Shown piece by piece: positions 22,991 to 30,429 of a stretch of 34,849 nucleotides of DNA (positions within the stretch are counted from its first letter, which is position 1; the number at the start of each line of letters is the position of its first letter). Origin of the DNA: Bacillus multifaciens (lineage in GTDB: Bacteria; Bacillota; Bacilli; Bacillales; Bacillaceae_G). Below the pieces are notes generated by a model that was not told where the DNA came from, ran no database searches, and saw only the letters and a list, made by a program, of their open reading frames with translations. Made by a program: the position numbers and the translations under genes. The DNA lies in contig NZ_JAVBXD010000045.1 in NCBI RefSeq assembly GCF_030756675.1, positions 1-34,849 on the forward strand. Direction: 5' to 3'.

Positions 22991-23220
22991 TTAATTGACA
23001 TCCCCTAAGTATACTTCCGTTTTTTCGTGATGAATAAAATGTTTTTGCAGTTGTGCGCATAATGTTTGTGGGTATAATCGATAATGTGTGATGTTATGTA
23101 AAGGCAGCCACTCTATCCCAACTTGATTCGTATCTAACTGCGTTGCTCGCTTCATATCCGGTTCACTTAAAAGTGTGCATGAGAACATGTATTCAAAAAG
23201 AAAGAGGGTTTTTATGCCTA
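22991..23220 (-). pseudogene. 3' remnant of a NUDIX hydrolase gene
   Basis: The open stretch encodes a peptide with LFEYMFSCTLLSEP, then GIEWLPLHNITHYRLYP, the C-terminal strand and helix typical of bacillary NUDIX proteins. The Nudix box (G-x5-E-x7-REUxEExGU) and N-terminal part are absent: upstream the frame soon meets a stop inside the 3' end of sirC. An internal ATG at 23188 has no ribosome binding site. It is best read as a gene truncated when its 5' part was lost next to sirC. Confidence 0.55.
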
Positions 23221-23834
23221 TCTTTTAATTTGTATTTATCTAAAGAATACAAAAATGCTTCTCGCTCTTCTATATTGTGCACATAAGTAGACTTAAGTAC
23301 TTCCTGTAATACAATATTTTGTTTCTTCTTATCTAGTTGTAACTGCTTTACTTTTATACGTACTTCATATAAAAAATCTAAGTATTCCTTATAACGATCA
23401 TCATATTTCCCAGCAATTTTATCACGAATTTTTTTCGCAAGTTTTGGACTCGCCCCTCCAGTCGATACAGCAATATTCAATTTCCCGCGATGAAAAGCTG
23501 CTGGAAAATGAACGTTACCACTTTCTGGATCGGTAATTACATTTACTAATTGATTTGGCGCTGCATCATCTGCAATTCTCTCATTTAACACTGGATCATC
23601 CGTTGCCGCAACAACTATAAACGCCCCGATAAGATCGCTTGTTTCATATTCTTTTTGAAACCACCGAATTTTTTGTTCTTCTACAAGTTGGTTTAAACTT
23701 TCATCCAACTTTCTACTAATGACAATAATTTGAGCTTCTTCTCGCAATAAAGGAGCAATCTTAAATGCCGCAACTCGTCCGCCGCCAATGAAAACAACAC
23801 GTTTATTCTTTATTCGCACTGTTAATGGATACAT
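23193..23834 (-). CDS. sirC: Precorrin-2 dehydrogenase (siroheme synthesis)
   Basis: 213 residues. The N-terminal NAD-binding Rossmann fold has VVFIGGGRVAAFKI. The dimerisation region includes NVITDPESGNVHFPAAFHRG and the STGGASPKLAKKIR motif of the CysG-N/Met8 family. It oxidises precorrin-2 to sirohydrochlorin. The ATG at 23834 has GGGAG 7 bp upstream. It overlaps sirB by 32 bp. Last gene of the sulfate-assimilation operon. Confidence 0.92.
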   Translation of the reverse strand: MYPLTVRIKNKRVVFIGGGRVAAFKIAPLLREEAQIIVISRKLDESLNQLVEEQKIRWFQKEYETSDLIGAFIVVAATDDPVLNERIADDAAPNQLVNVITDPESGNVHFPAAFHRGKLNIAVSTGGASPKLAKKIRDKIAGKYDDRYKEYLDFLYEVRIKVKQLQLDKKKQNIVLQEVLKSTYVHNIEEREAFLYSLDKYKLKDRHKNPLSF

Positions 23835-24561
23835 ATGCAATCTCCCTTATCATTTCTTCTGTACGTTTAATGAGCATATCTTGAAACACCTGATTTTTGC
23901 TTACATACGGACATAATACAATATGAGAATGATTATATTTCCGAACCGTTTTTTCAATTCTCTTCATTAATAATCCTGTGAATAAAAGATATGGGAAGAT
24001 AACAATCGGAGCATTCCTTGTTTGAATAAGCTCACACAACTTCTCTTCAAATTGCGGCTTCGCTGCTGCTAAATAACATACTTTGACCTCTGCCACTTCA
24101 TCTGCCGTTTCAAACAATGACGCAATCTCACCAACATCTCTTAACGTTTCCTCGTCACTACTCCCTCTTGCTACAAGTAAAAGAGAAACTTGTTTTTCAA
24201 TCGCTTTTATTCCGCTCCCATCGAGAACTGCATTAACAAGTTCACGAGAAACACCAAATGGATTTCCATATGAAAAAGACACATATGGATATTGAATTTG
24301 TAACTTTTCTAGCTCCTCAGGAATATCTTTTTTCACATGAACTGCTGCTAATAAAAAGACAGGAACAATCACAATTTGCGTTGCTCCTTTTTGCACACAA
24401 GCTGTAGCCCCCTCAGCAATAGAAGGAGATGCTAATTCTAAAAAGCATAATTCCTGAATAGGAGCTGATATACGTTCCATACATGATGTAACAAAAGCAG
24501 CCGCTTCTTCACACGCTTCTTGTAAACGACTGCCATGACAAATATAAAGTACCGCTTTCAT
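23803..24561 (-). CDS. sirB: Sirohydrochlorin ferrochelatase (CbiX type)
   Basis: 252 residues, two CbiX-like halves. The N-terminal half starts with CHGSR (His9) and contains PVFLLAAVHVKKDIPEEL with the second metal-binding His; the C-terminal half begins LLLVARGSSDEET. It inserts Fe2+ into sirohydrochlorin to make siroheme. The start at 24561 has GGAG in the end of cobA; only one base separates it from the cobA stop, so translation is coupled. Confidence 0.92.
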   Translation of the reverse strand: MKAVLYICHGSRLQEACEEAAAFVTSCMERISAPIQELCFLELASPSIAEGATACVQKGATQIVIVPVFLLAAVHVKKDIPEELEKLQIQYPYVSFSYGNPFGVSRELVNAVLDGSGIKAIEKQVSLLLVARGSSDEETLRDVGEIASLFETADEVAEVKVCYLAAAKPQFEEKLCELIQTRNAPIVIFPYLLFTGLLMKRIEKTVRKYNHSHIVLCPYVSKNQVFQDMLIKRTEEMIREIAYVSINSANKE

Positions 24562-24562
24562 A

Positions 24563-25339
24563 TTAAAGCGCTCCGCTAAGCGGATATGAATGTTCAAGTT
24601 TTTGTTCAAACCATTGAATTTTTTCGCGAAAGCGTACAACCTCACCAATGACAATCATACTCGGGTTTTGAATTTGTTCTCTTTCTGCCACCGATACAAT
24701 ACTTCCTAATGTTCCTGTAATTGTACGTTGAGACGCTGTTGTTCCCCACTCAATCATTGCGACTGGTGTATTTTCATCTTTCCCATATTTCAAAAGCTGT
24801 TCACATATATAAGGAAGATTACTTACCCCCATATAAACAGCTAGTGTATCAACACCTTTCGCTAAGTGCTCCCATTTCACTTCGTCTTTAGCATCTTCTT
24901 TCCGGTGCCCTGTTACAACTGCAAAACTTGTGCTAGCTTCGCGGTGTGTGACGGGAATTCCTGCATAGGCAGAAGCTGCAATCCCTGCTGTAATGCCTGG
25001 AACAACCTCAAATGGAATTCCGTGTTTCACCAGCGCCTCCGCTTCTTCGCCGCCTCTTCCAAATACGAAAGGATCTCCACCTTTTAAACGCGTCACGATC
25101 TTTCCTTTCTTTGCATACTTCACTAAAAAAGCATGAATCGTTTCTTGTTTCATCGTATGGTAGTTCGGAAGTTTCCCGCAGTAAATTAAATCCGCTTCTG
25201 GCTTCGCATAAGAAAGCAGCTCTTTATTCACAAGACGATCATATAAAATGACATCTGCTTGCTTAATGCATTTTACTCCTTTCACAGAAATTAACTCCGG
25301 GTCCCCTGGCCCTGCACCTACAATGTACACTTTCCCCAT
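24563..25339 (-). CDS. cobA: Uroporphyrinogen-III C-methyltransferase (SUMT)
   Basis: 258 residues, the usual length of a single-domain SUMT. Motifs are VYIVGAGPGDPELI at the N-terminus, DRLV, RLKGGDPFVFGRGGEE and VPGITAGIAASAYAGIPVTHR, all SAM-binding or substrate-site signatures. It makes precorrin-2 from uroporphyrinogen III for siroheme. RBS GAGGGG. In the operon it lies downstream of the DUF3906 gene, with a degenerate bcr1 fragment in between. Also known in bacilli as sumT or nasF-like. Confidence 0.95.
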   Translation of the reverse strand: MGKVYIVGAGPGDPELISVKGVKCIKQADVILYDRLVNKELLSYAKPEADLIYCGKLPNYHTMKQETIHAFLVKYAKKGKIVTRLKGGDPFVFGRGGEEAEALVKHGIPFEVVPGITAGIAASAYAGIPVTHREASTSFAVVTGHRKEDAKDEVKWEHLAKGVDTLAVYMGVSNLPYICEQLLKYGKDENTPVAMIEWGTTASQRTITGTLGSIVSVAEREQIQNPSMIVIGEVVRFREKIQWFEQKLEHSYPLSGAL

Positions 25340-25358
25340 ACTTTCCCCTCATTTCTTC

Positions 25359-25408
25359 TATAAAGTGAAACTTCCATCAGCAGAACTTTTTCTACTAATA
25401 CTTCCTGT
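25359..25408 (+). repeat. bcr1 5' fragment, degenerate
   Basis: TATAAAGTGAAACTTCCATC matches the bcr1 start. The hairpin arms (CCATCAGCAGAA / TTCTACTAAT) are decayed and the second half is absent. Confidence 0.5.
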
Positions 25409-25437
25409 TACCATTGATTAAAGCGTTTCCTATTCGT

Positions 25438-25629
25438 CTAAAACAAAAGCTGCCCCCTGCGAATTTTCTTTTTCTCGTATAAAGAAATTTCTTTCACTTC
25501 CGGCAAAGGTAAAAAATATTTTTCAAGTTCCACTTCAACAAGGCGAAATGCTTGCTCTTCACTTTGTGCAACGACGACTACAGGAACAACACCAGTTGTT
25601 AAAACTGCTTCAAAACGATATAAATCCAT
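25438..25629 (-). CDS. DUF3906 family protein
   Basis: 63 residues, starting MDLYRFEAVLTTGVVPVVVV, the pattern of the DUF3906 family found beside sulfite reductase genes in bacilli. The ATG at 25629 has AGGAGG about 13 bp and GGCGGGAC nearer upstream; the longer frame (to 25653) overlaps the sir stop. Function unknown; its fixed place between sir and cobA suggests a role with the reductase or siroheme. Confidence 0.8.
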   Translation of the reverse strand: MDLYRFEAVLTTGVVPVVVVAQSEEQAFRLVEVELEKYFLPLPEVKEISLYEKKKIRRGQLLF

Positions 25630-25642
25630 ATTGTCCCGCCTC

Positions 25643-27265
25643 CTACGATGCAATCACTTCTTCTATAATCGTATCTAATACTACTTGTAGATTCGTTATT
25701 CCAACACGACCAACAAATTCATAAAACGTTTCACTAGGAAGCTTATTTTCCTTAAAATATGTTAAAAATGCAGTAAGAACATGCGGCAAGTCTTCACCAT
25801 CAATTTTCCCTTTTAGCTTTTCATTGTAAGCACCGCCGCCGAGCAGCGTCCCGCCTACATAAATTTCAAACGCTTCAACCATTCCCTTTTCTTTCGTTTT
25901 CATTTTGACGCCTTGCAAGCCAATATCAGCAATTTGTCTTTGTCCACAAGAGTTTGGACAGCCGACCATATGAATGCGAACGGGTACATCTAATACAAGC
26001 TGTGCATCTAAATAATCTGCAATATTACGTAATCTTTCTTTCGTCTCCACTAACGCTAAATTGCAATACTCAATCCCTGTGCAAGAAACTGCATAACCGA
26101 TAAATGACTTTGGCTTAGCAGAAATTGTTTCAAATAATGGTTCTTGCAATAGTTCATCAATATTTTCTTGCAGCACATTCGGAATAATAAAGTTTTGTGA
26201 ATTACATGTACGAATTTCACCATTCCCATACTGCTTTGCAATTCTAGCAATCTCATACATTTCTTCTGCATGCAGACGACCAACTGGTACATTAAAACCA
26301 ATATAATACCGATTATCCTGCCTTTGCTTATGAACACCGTAAAAATAACCAGCATTCCAACCTTTTAAGGCACTTTCTCCACTCCCATATAAAGGCCCAG
26401 TATATTGTAATAACTGTTCTTTAAATTTTTCTGCTCCCCAATCTGCAACAAGAAATTTTAAGCGGGCAAAGTGGCGCTTTTCACGATAACCAAAATCACG
26501 GAAAATCGTAGCAATCGCAATTGCTACATCTTTCACTTGCTCCGGTAAAACAAATATATCTAACTCTTCAGCCAAATACGGACGTGCCGATAAACCGCCA
26601 CCTACTTTTACATGAAAACCAATAACTGTCTCTCCGTTTATTTCTTTCGTTGCAGGTGTAAATGCAACGCAGTTAATTTCAGCATTTGCTGAATTGTACA
26701 CATTTGAGCTAATGGACATTTTAAATTTTCGTGGTAGATTTGAAAATTCTTCATTATGCTGAAAATATTCGTATACCTCCCGAACAATGAATTGTGTATC
26801 TAGCAATTCATTGTCATCAATTCCAGCAAGTGGATTCCCCGTAATATTACGTGTAATATCACCGCACGCACCAGCTGTTGATAACCCTACTTTTTCTAAC
26901 CGCTTGAAAATGTCTGGAATTTGCTCAATTTGTAGCCAATGAAACTGAATCGCTTGACGCGTTGTAATATCGATCACATCACGGCCGTAATCTTCTGCAA
27001 TAGAAGCAAGAGCTTCAACTTGTTCATTTGTTATAATTCCAGATGGGATATTCACACGCATCATAAAATATCCCGCCTCTTTTGGGCGCTGCAAATATAA
27101 ACCTGCCCACTTAAAAGAATCCCATTCTTCTTTCGGAATAGACGCAAATCCATGTTCAGCATAATACGGAATATCTTTAAAAATTTCTAAACCGTCTTTT
27201 TCTAATTTCTTTTTCTCTGTTGTATTTAATTTTTCATTGTTTGCCCACACTTTTTCAGAACTCAT
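25643..27265 (-). CDS. Assimilatory sulfite/nitrite reductase, siroheme and 4Fe-4S
   Basis: 540 residues in the duplicated sulfite/nitrite reductase fold. The cluster and siroheme ligands are intact: C395-x5-C401 (SCTGIEYC) and C436-x3-C440 (GCPNSC). Substrate-side arginines lie in DVIDITTRQAIQFHW and in TRNITGNP. The position between cysC and siroheme genes, under an S-box transcript, argues for ferredoxin-type sulfite reduction to sulfide rather than nitrite reduction. RBS AAGGAGGAT; a bcr1 element starts 2 bp further upstream on the opposite strand. Confidence 0.93.
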   Translation of the reverse strand: MSSEKVWANNEKLNTTEKKKLEKDGLEIFKDIPYYAEHGFASIPKEEWDSFKWAGLYLQRPKEAGYFMMRVNIPSGIITNEQVEALASIAEDYGRDVIDITTRQAIQFHWLQIEQIPDIFKRLEKVGLSTAGACGDITRNITGNPLAGIDDNELLDTQFIVREVYEYFQHNEEFSNLPRKFKMSISSNVYNSANAEINCVAFTPATKEINGETVIGFHVKVGGGLSARPYLAEELDIFVLPEQVKDVAIAIATIFRDFGYREKRHFARLKFLVADWGAEKFKEQLLQYTGPLYGSGESALKGWNAGYFYGVHKQRQDNRYYIGFNVPVGRLHAEEMYEIARIAKQYGNGEIRTCNSQNFIIPNVLQENIDELLQEPLFETISAKPKSFIGYAVSCTGIEYCNLALVETKERLRNIADYLDAQLVLDVPVRIHMVGCPNSCGQRQIADIGLQGVKMKTKEKGMVEAFEIYVGGTLLGGGAYNEKLKGKIDGEDLPHVLTAFLTYFKENKLPSETFYEFVGRVGITNLQVVLDTIIEEVIAS

Positions 27266-27281
27266 CTTTTATCCTCCTTAG

Positions 27282-27421
27282 ATAAAGTGAAACTTTACTC
27301 AGTGGGGGTTCTTCATCCCCACTGAGTATTAGCCCTCGCCAGTCGGGCGCATGCCAGCTGTTATCTTCTTCGATCTTCTATTAATGGTGGGGGGGCTTAC
27401 TGCCCACGAATAGCGGGATAA
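27282..27421 (+). repeat. bcr1 element overlapping the 3' end of cysC
   Basis: ATAAAGTGAAACT to GCGGGATAAA, opposite in orientation to the operon. Hairpin 1, ACTCAGTGGGG (27297-27307) / CCCCACTGAGT (27317-27327), is perfect. The second pairing is partly decayed, and there is a run of seven G at 27389-27395. It fills the whole cysC-sir gap and reaches about 40 bp into the cysC reading frame. Confidence 0.8.
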
Positions 27422-28007
27422 AGCTTCGTTTTTGCAAATAAGCAATAATTTGCTGTGCACATTCTTCAATAGAATAACGATGTGTTTCCACAATAACCTC
27501 AGCTTGAATCGGCTCTTCATATGGAGAGTCAATTCCCGTAAACTGTTTAATCTCTCCGCTTCTTGCCTTTTTATACAACCCTTTTGGATCACGCTTTTCA
27601 CATTCTTCAATCGGACACTTTACAAATACTTCAACAAACTCATCTTGTTCTAATATGTCACGCACTTGCCTGCGATCTTCTCGAAATGGTGAAATAAATG
27701 CTGTTAGTACAATGCTTCCATTATCAACAAATAGTTTCGCTACCTCACCGATACGCCGAATATTTTCTGTACGATCATGCTCGGAAAATCCTAAATCTTT
27801 ATTTAAACCGTGACGAATATTATCTCCGTCTAATACATAATTACCGATATTCTTCTCAAATAATTTGCGAGCTACCGCATTAGCTACTGTGGACTTCCCA
27901 GAAGCTGATAAACCTGTAAACCATAGAACAAAACTATGATTCTTGTTTTGTTTTCGGCGTTCTTCTTTTGAAACTGATGCTGCATGCCAAGTAATATTTA
28001 TTCCCAT
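27381..28007 (-). CDS. cysC: Adenylylsulfate kinase
   Basis: 208 residues. The Walker A motif GLSASGKST is at 32-40; DGDNIRHGLNKDLGFS and FISPFREDR are the APS-binding and kinase signatures. It phosphorylates APS to PAPS. Normal homologues are about 195-200 residues; here the last 13 residues (from F196) and the stop are encoded by bcr1 sequence. RBS AGGGGAG; the gene starts 13 bp after the sat stop. Because CysH here carries the APS-reductase cysteines, CysC may serve a side branch. Confidence 0.94.
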   Translation of the reverse strand: MGINITWHAASVSKEERRKQNKNHSFVLWFTGLSASGKSTVANAVARKLFEKNIGNYVLDGDNIRHGLNKDLGFSEHDRTENIRRIGEVAKLFVDNGSIVLTAFISPFREDRRQVRDILEQDEFVEVFVKCPIEECEKRDPKGLYKKARSGEIKQFTGIDSPYEEPIQAEVIVETHRYSIEECAQQIIAYLQKRSFIPLFVGSKPPHH

Positions 28008-28020
28008 CTATTTTCTCCCC

Positions 28021-29157
28021 TTACTTAGTTACAACTTCTTTTTGCAAACCGCGAATTAAGACTTCTACAACTTCTTTACGACTAAACGTGCTTGGTGGTA
28101 ATTCTCCATTTCGTAAAAGCTCTCTTACCTTTGTACCTGATAAAATGACATGCTCTTCTTTTCCATGCGGGCATGTTTTTGTCGATGCCATTCCTTCGCA
28201 TTTTGCACAATAAAAACTATGTTCAAAAAAGAGAGGTGTAATCCCTAATTCTTCTACTGTAAATTTGTTAAAAATCTCCTGTGCTTCATACGTGCCATAA
28301 TAATTTCCAACGCCAGCGTGGTCACGGCCAACAATAAAATGTGTACATCCAAAGTTCTTTCTTACGAGCGCATGGAAAATTGCTTCACGAGGCCCCGCAT
28401 ATCGCATTGCTGCTGGAAATACCGCTAAAAAGACACGATTTTTTGGATAGTAGTTTTTTAGAAGTACTTCGTAACTTTCCATTCGAACATCAGCTGGAAT
28501 ATCATCTGACTTCGTTTCACCAACGAGCGGATTTAAAAACAAACCGTCAACGATTTCGAGAGCTGCTTTTTGAATATATTCATGCGCCCGATGAACTGGA
28601 TTTCTCGTTTGAAAGCCGACGATTGTTTTCCAGCCACGCCGTAGAAACTCTTCCCGCGTTTCACTTGGATCCAAATAATAAGCAGTAAATTTTTCTTTTT
28701 TCATTCGTTTCACAAGCGTAATTGGTCCTCCTACATATACATTAGGACGATCGTACAATTTCTTAACACCCGGATGTATGTCTTCTACTGTTTTATAAAC
28801 AAGGAATGCCTCTTTTTCTTTATTAGACGTGTAAATCTCTTCAACTTGAATCACACCATAAGTCACTCCTTCTTTTACGAGCCTAACTTCTTCTCCTACT
28901 TGCAATTCTTTCGCTTTTTCTTCTGTTATAGGCAATGTAATTGGAATGCTCCATACCTCTCCATCTGTTAATCTCATTTCCTCGACTACGGACGTATAAT
29001 CGCTTTCCCCTAAAAAACCAGTAAGCGGACTATATCCACCGATAGCAATAAGCTCTAAATCACTTAATGCCACTCCATCCAACTCAATTTCCTTTACAAT
29101 ATGTGCTGTTTCATATGTTGTATCAATTCGATTCACTAATGTTTTTCTATCACTCAT
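28021..29157 (-). CDS. sat: Sulfate adenylyltransferase (ATP sulfurylase)
   Basis: 378 residues, homomeric bacterial/archaeal type. The active-site motifs are [13 protein letters not shown] ([10 protein letters not shown] at 183-192) and GRDHAGVG (277-284), with a zinc-ribbon-like [16 protein letters not shown] near the C-terminus. It activates sulfate to APS. RBS AAGGAG. 27 bp after cysH, same operon. Confidence 0.95.
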   Translation of the reverse strand: MSDRKTLVNRIDTTYETAHIVKEIELDGVALSDLELIAIGGYSPLTGFLGESDYTSVVEEMRLTDGEVWSIPITLPITEEKAKELQVGEEVRLVKEGVTYGVIQVEEIYTSNKEKEAFLVYKTVEDIHPGVKKLYDRPNVYVGGPITLVKRMKKEKFTAYYLDPSETREEFLRRGWKTIVGFQTRNPVHRAHEYIQKAALEIVDGLFLNPLVGETKSDDIPADVRMESYEVLLKNYYPKNRVFLAVFPAAMRYAGPREAIFHALVRKNFGCTHFIVGRDHAGVGNYYGTYEAQEIFNKFTVEELGITPLFFEHSFYCAKCEGMASTKTCPHGKEEHVILSGTKVRELLRNGELPPSTFSRKEVVEVLIRGLQKEVVTK

Positions 29158-29184
29158 TCTCTTCTTCTCCTTTTTTATCAGCCT

Positions 29185-29889
29185 TTATTGATAATGAAGA
29201 CCACATTCCGTTTTTGCCTTTCCAGCCCACCGTCCATCTCGCATATCGCCGCCTTCTTGCACCTGCATAGTGCATGTCTTACATCCGATGCTCGGATATC
29301 CAATATCATGAAGCGGATTGTATGGCAAACTATGCTTGTATACGTAACGCCATACGTCTTTCCATGTCCAATGAATAAGCGGACAAATTTTTATAGATTG
29401 AAAACGATGATCTTGATTAACAAACTGCGTATATTTCCGCGTTTCAGACTGCTCTCTTCTCAAACCAGATATCCATGCTTTCCTACCTGTTAATATTTCT
29501 TCTAACGGCTTAATTTTTCTTAATTGACAACAAAGGCTTGGATTATGTTCCCACAATTTATCACCATACTCCTTTGCCTGCTCTTCAAGTGTAAGTCCCG
29601 GTTGCTTTTCAATAATCTGCAACTTAGAGTATCGTTCCCGTACTTTTTGGATTAAGTCATACGTTTCTTGAAAATGAACATTTGTATCTAAGAATACTAC
29701 TTTTGCAGATGGATTTACTTGGTTAATCAAGTGCAGTAAAACCATTCCTTCTATCCCAAAGCTGCATGCATACACAATATCCTGCCCATATTGTTCATAG
29801 GCCCAGCGCACCGCTGCTAAAGCACCTCTCGTTTCATCATCCACCGGAAATGATACAAAATGATCTTTCCATGTTTCATACGTTAACAT
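29185..29889 (-). CDS. cysH: Phosphoadenylyl/adenylylsulfate reductase
   Basis: 234 residues. It has the PP-loop-like [11 protein letters not shown], the cluster cysteines C120-C121 and C203-x2-C206, and the catalytic ECGLH (Cys229) at the C-terminus. The CC...CxxC set marks the 4Fe-4S type that can use APS, as in B. subtilis. The start ATG at 29889 has GGGGAG 6 bp upstream; the longer frame to 29919 lies in the terminator/leader. First enzyme gene of the operon, right after a strong terminator. Confidence 0.94.
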   Translation of the reverse strand: MLTYETWKDHFVSFPVDDETRGALAAVRWAYEQYGQDIVYACSFGIEGMVLLHLINQVNPSAKVVFLDTNVHFQETYDLIQKVRERYSKLQIIEKQPGLTLEEQAKEYGDKLWEHNPSLCCQLRKIKPLEEILTGRKAWISGLRREQSETRKYTQFVNQDHRFQSIKICPLIHWTWKDVWRYVYKHSLPYNPLHDIGYPSIGCKTCTMQVQEGGDMRDGRWAGKAKTECGLHYQ

Positions 29890-29916
29890 CGTTCTCTCCC
29901 CTTCATAAAACCTATA

Positions 29917-29960
29917 CAAAAAGGCGGCTTTAATCTAATTAAAATAGATTAAAGCCGCCT
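29917..29960 (-). terminator. Strong terminator between yezD and cysH
   Basis: AGGCGGCTTTAATCTA (29922-29937) / TAGATTAAAGCCGCCT (29945-29960), a 16-bp perfect stem with TTTTTGT on the minus strand. It lies only 27 bp before the cysH start. Confidence 0.88.
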
Positions 29961-29982
29961 CTAGTTTTTCTAGTCAGCATGC

Positions 29983-30126
29983 TTATTTCAATCGTACTTT
30001 TTCACTTTTTTCAAGCTGAATCACTTTCCCATCTTGCACAACAATTGTAATTGAACCATACTTCATATCAGCAAGCATTGTTTGAATCTTACTTGCTACT
30101 TCTTCAAATTGTCCTTGTGCCCCCAC
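29983..30126 (-). CDS. yezD: YezD family (DUF2292) small protein
   Basis: 47 residues from GTG at 30126 (AGGGGGG about 6 bp upstream) to TAA at 29983-29985. The core DMKYGSITIVVQDGKVIQLE, followed by KSEKVRL, is the DUF2292/YezD signature. The family is found with sulfur-assimilation genes and S-box leaders, and its function is unknown. It lies directly after the SAM riboswitch and before a terminator and cysH. Confidence 0.85.
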   Translation of the reverse strand: MGAQGQFEEVASKIQTMLADMKYGSITIVVQDGKVIQLEKSEKVRLK

Positions 30127-30148
30127 GAACAGCCCCCCTTTTTTTCAT

Positions 30149-30304
30149 AAAAAAAATCTTTCCCATTTCGAAAAGACTGTTCCGGTAACGTATCTACCTT
30201 ATCTTCCAAAATGGATTCCATTTTGCTGGATGTAGCACCTTACTTTTATAAAGTAGGTTGCCGGGCTTCTTCGGGCCAGTTCCCTCCGCCGCTCTTGATA
30301 AGAA
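30149..30304 (-). ncRNA. SAM-I (S-box) riboswitch of the yezD-cysH transcript
   Basis: Minus strand: TTCTTATCAAGAGCGGCGGAG (from 30304, minus one base), then GGAACTGGCCCGA, AGCCCGGCAACC, GGTGCTACATCCAGCA and closing AGATAAGG (to 30198). All S-box core blocks are present. A short stem TCTTTTC / GGGAAAGA with eight U (30149-30176) is the probable terminator, and the yezD binding site follows. Confidence 0.94.
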
Positions 30305-30319
30305 TTTAATTACATTTGT

Positions 30320-30347
30320 ATCTTAACACAATTCTGAATTTTTTCAA
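30320..30347 (-). promoter_or_regulatory. Promoter of the S-box-yezD transcript
   Basis: TTGAAA (30342-30347), 16-bp spacer, TAAGAT (30320-30325) on the minus strand. Confidence 0.55.
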
Positions 30348-30376
30348 TCATAGTTTTCCGATAAATTTTATATTTT

Positions 30377-30413
30377 TTAAAAAGAAGGAGTTGCTCACTT
30401 AAAAACTCCTTCT
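30377..30413 (-). terminator. Terminator of lysA
   Basis: AGAAGGAGTT / AACTCCTTCT with a U-rich tail on the minus strand, just after the lysA stop. Confidence 0.75.
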
Positions 30414-30429
30414 TCAACTAGAAACGTGT

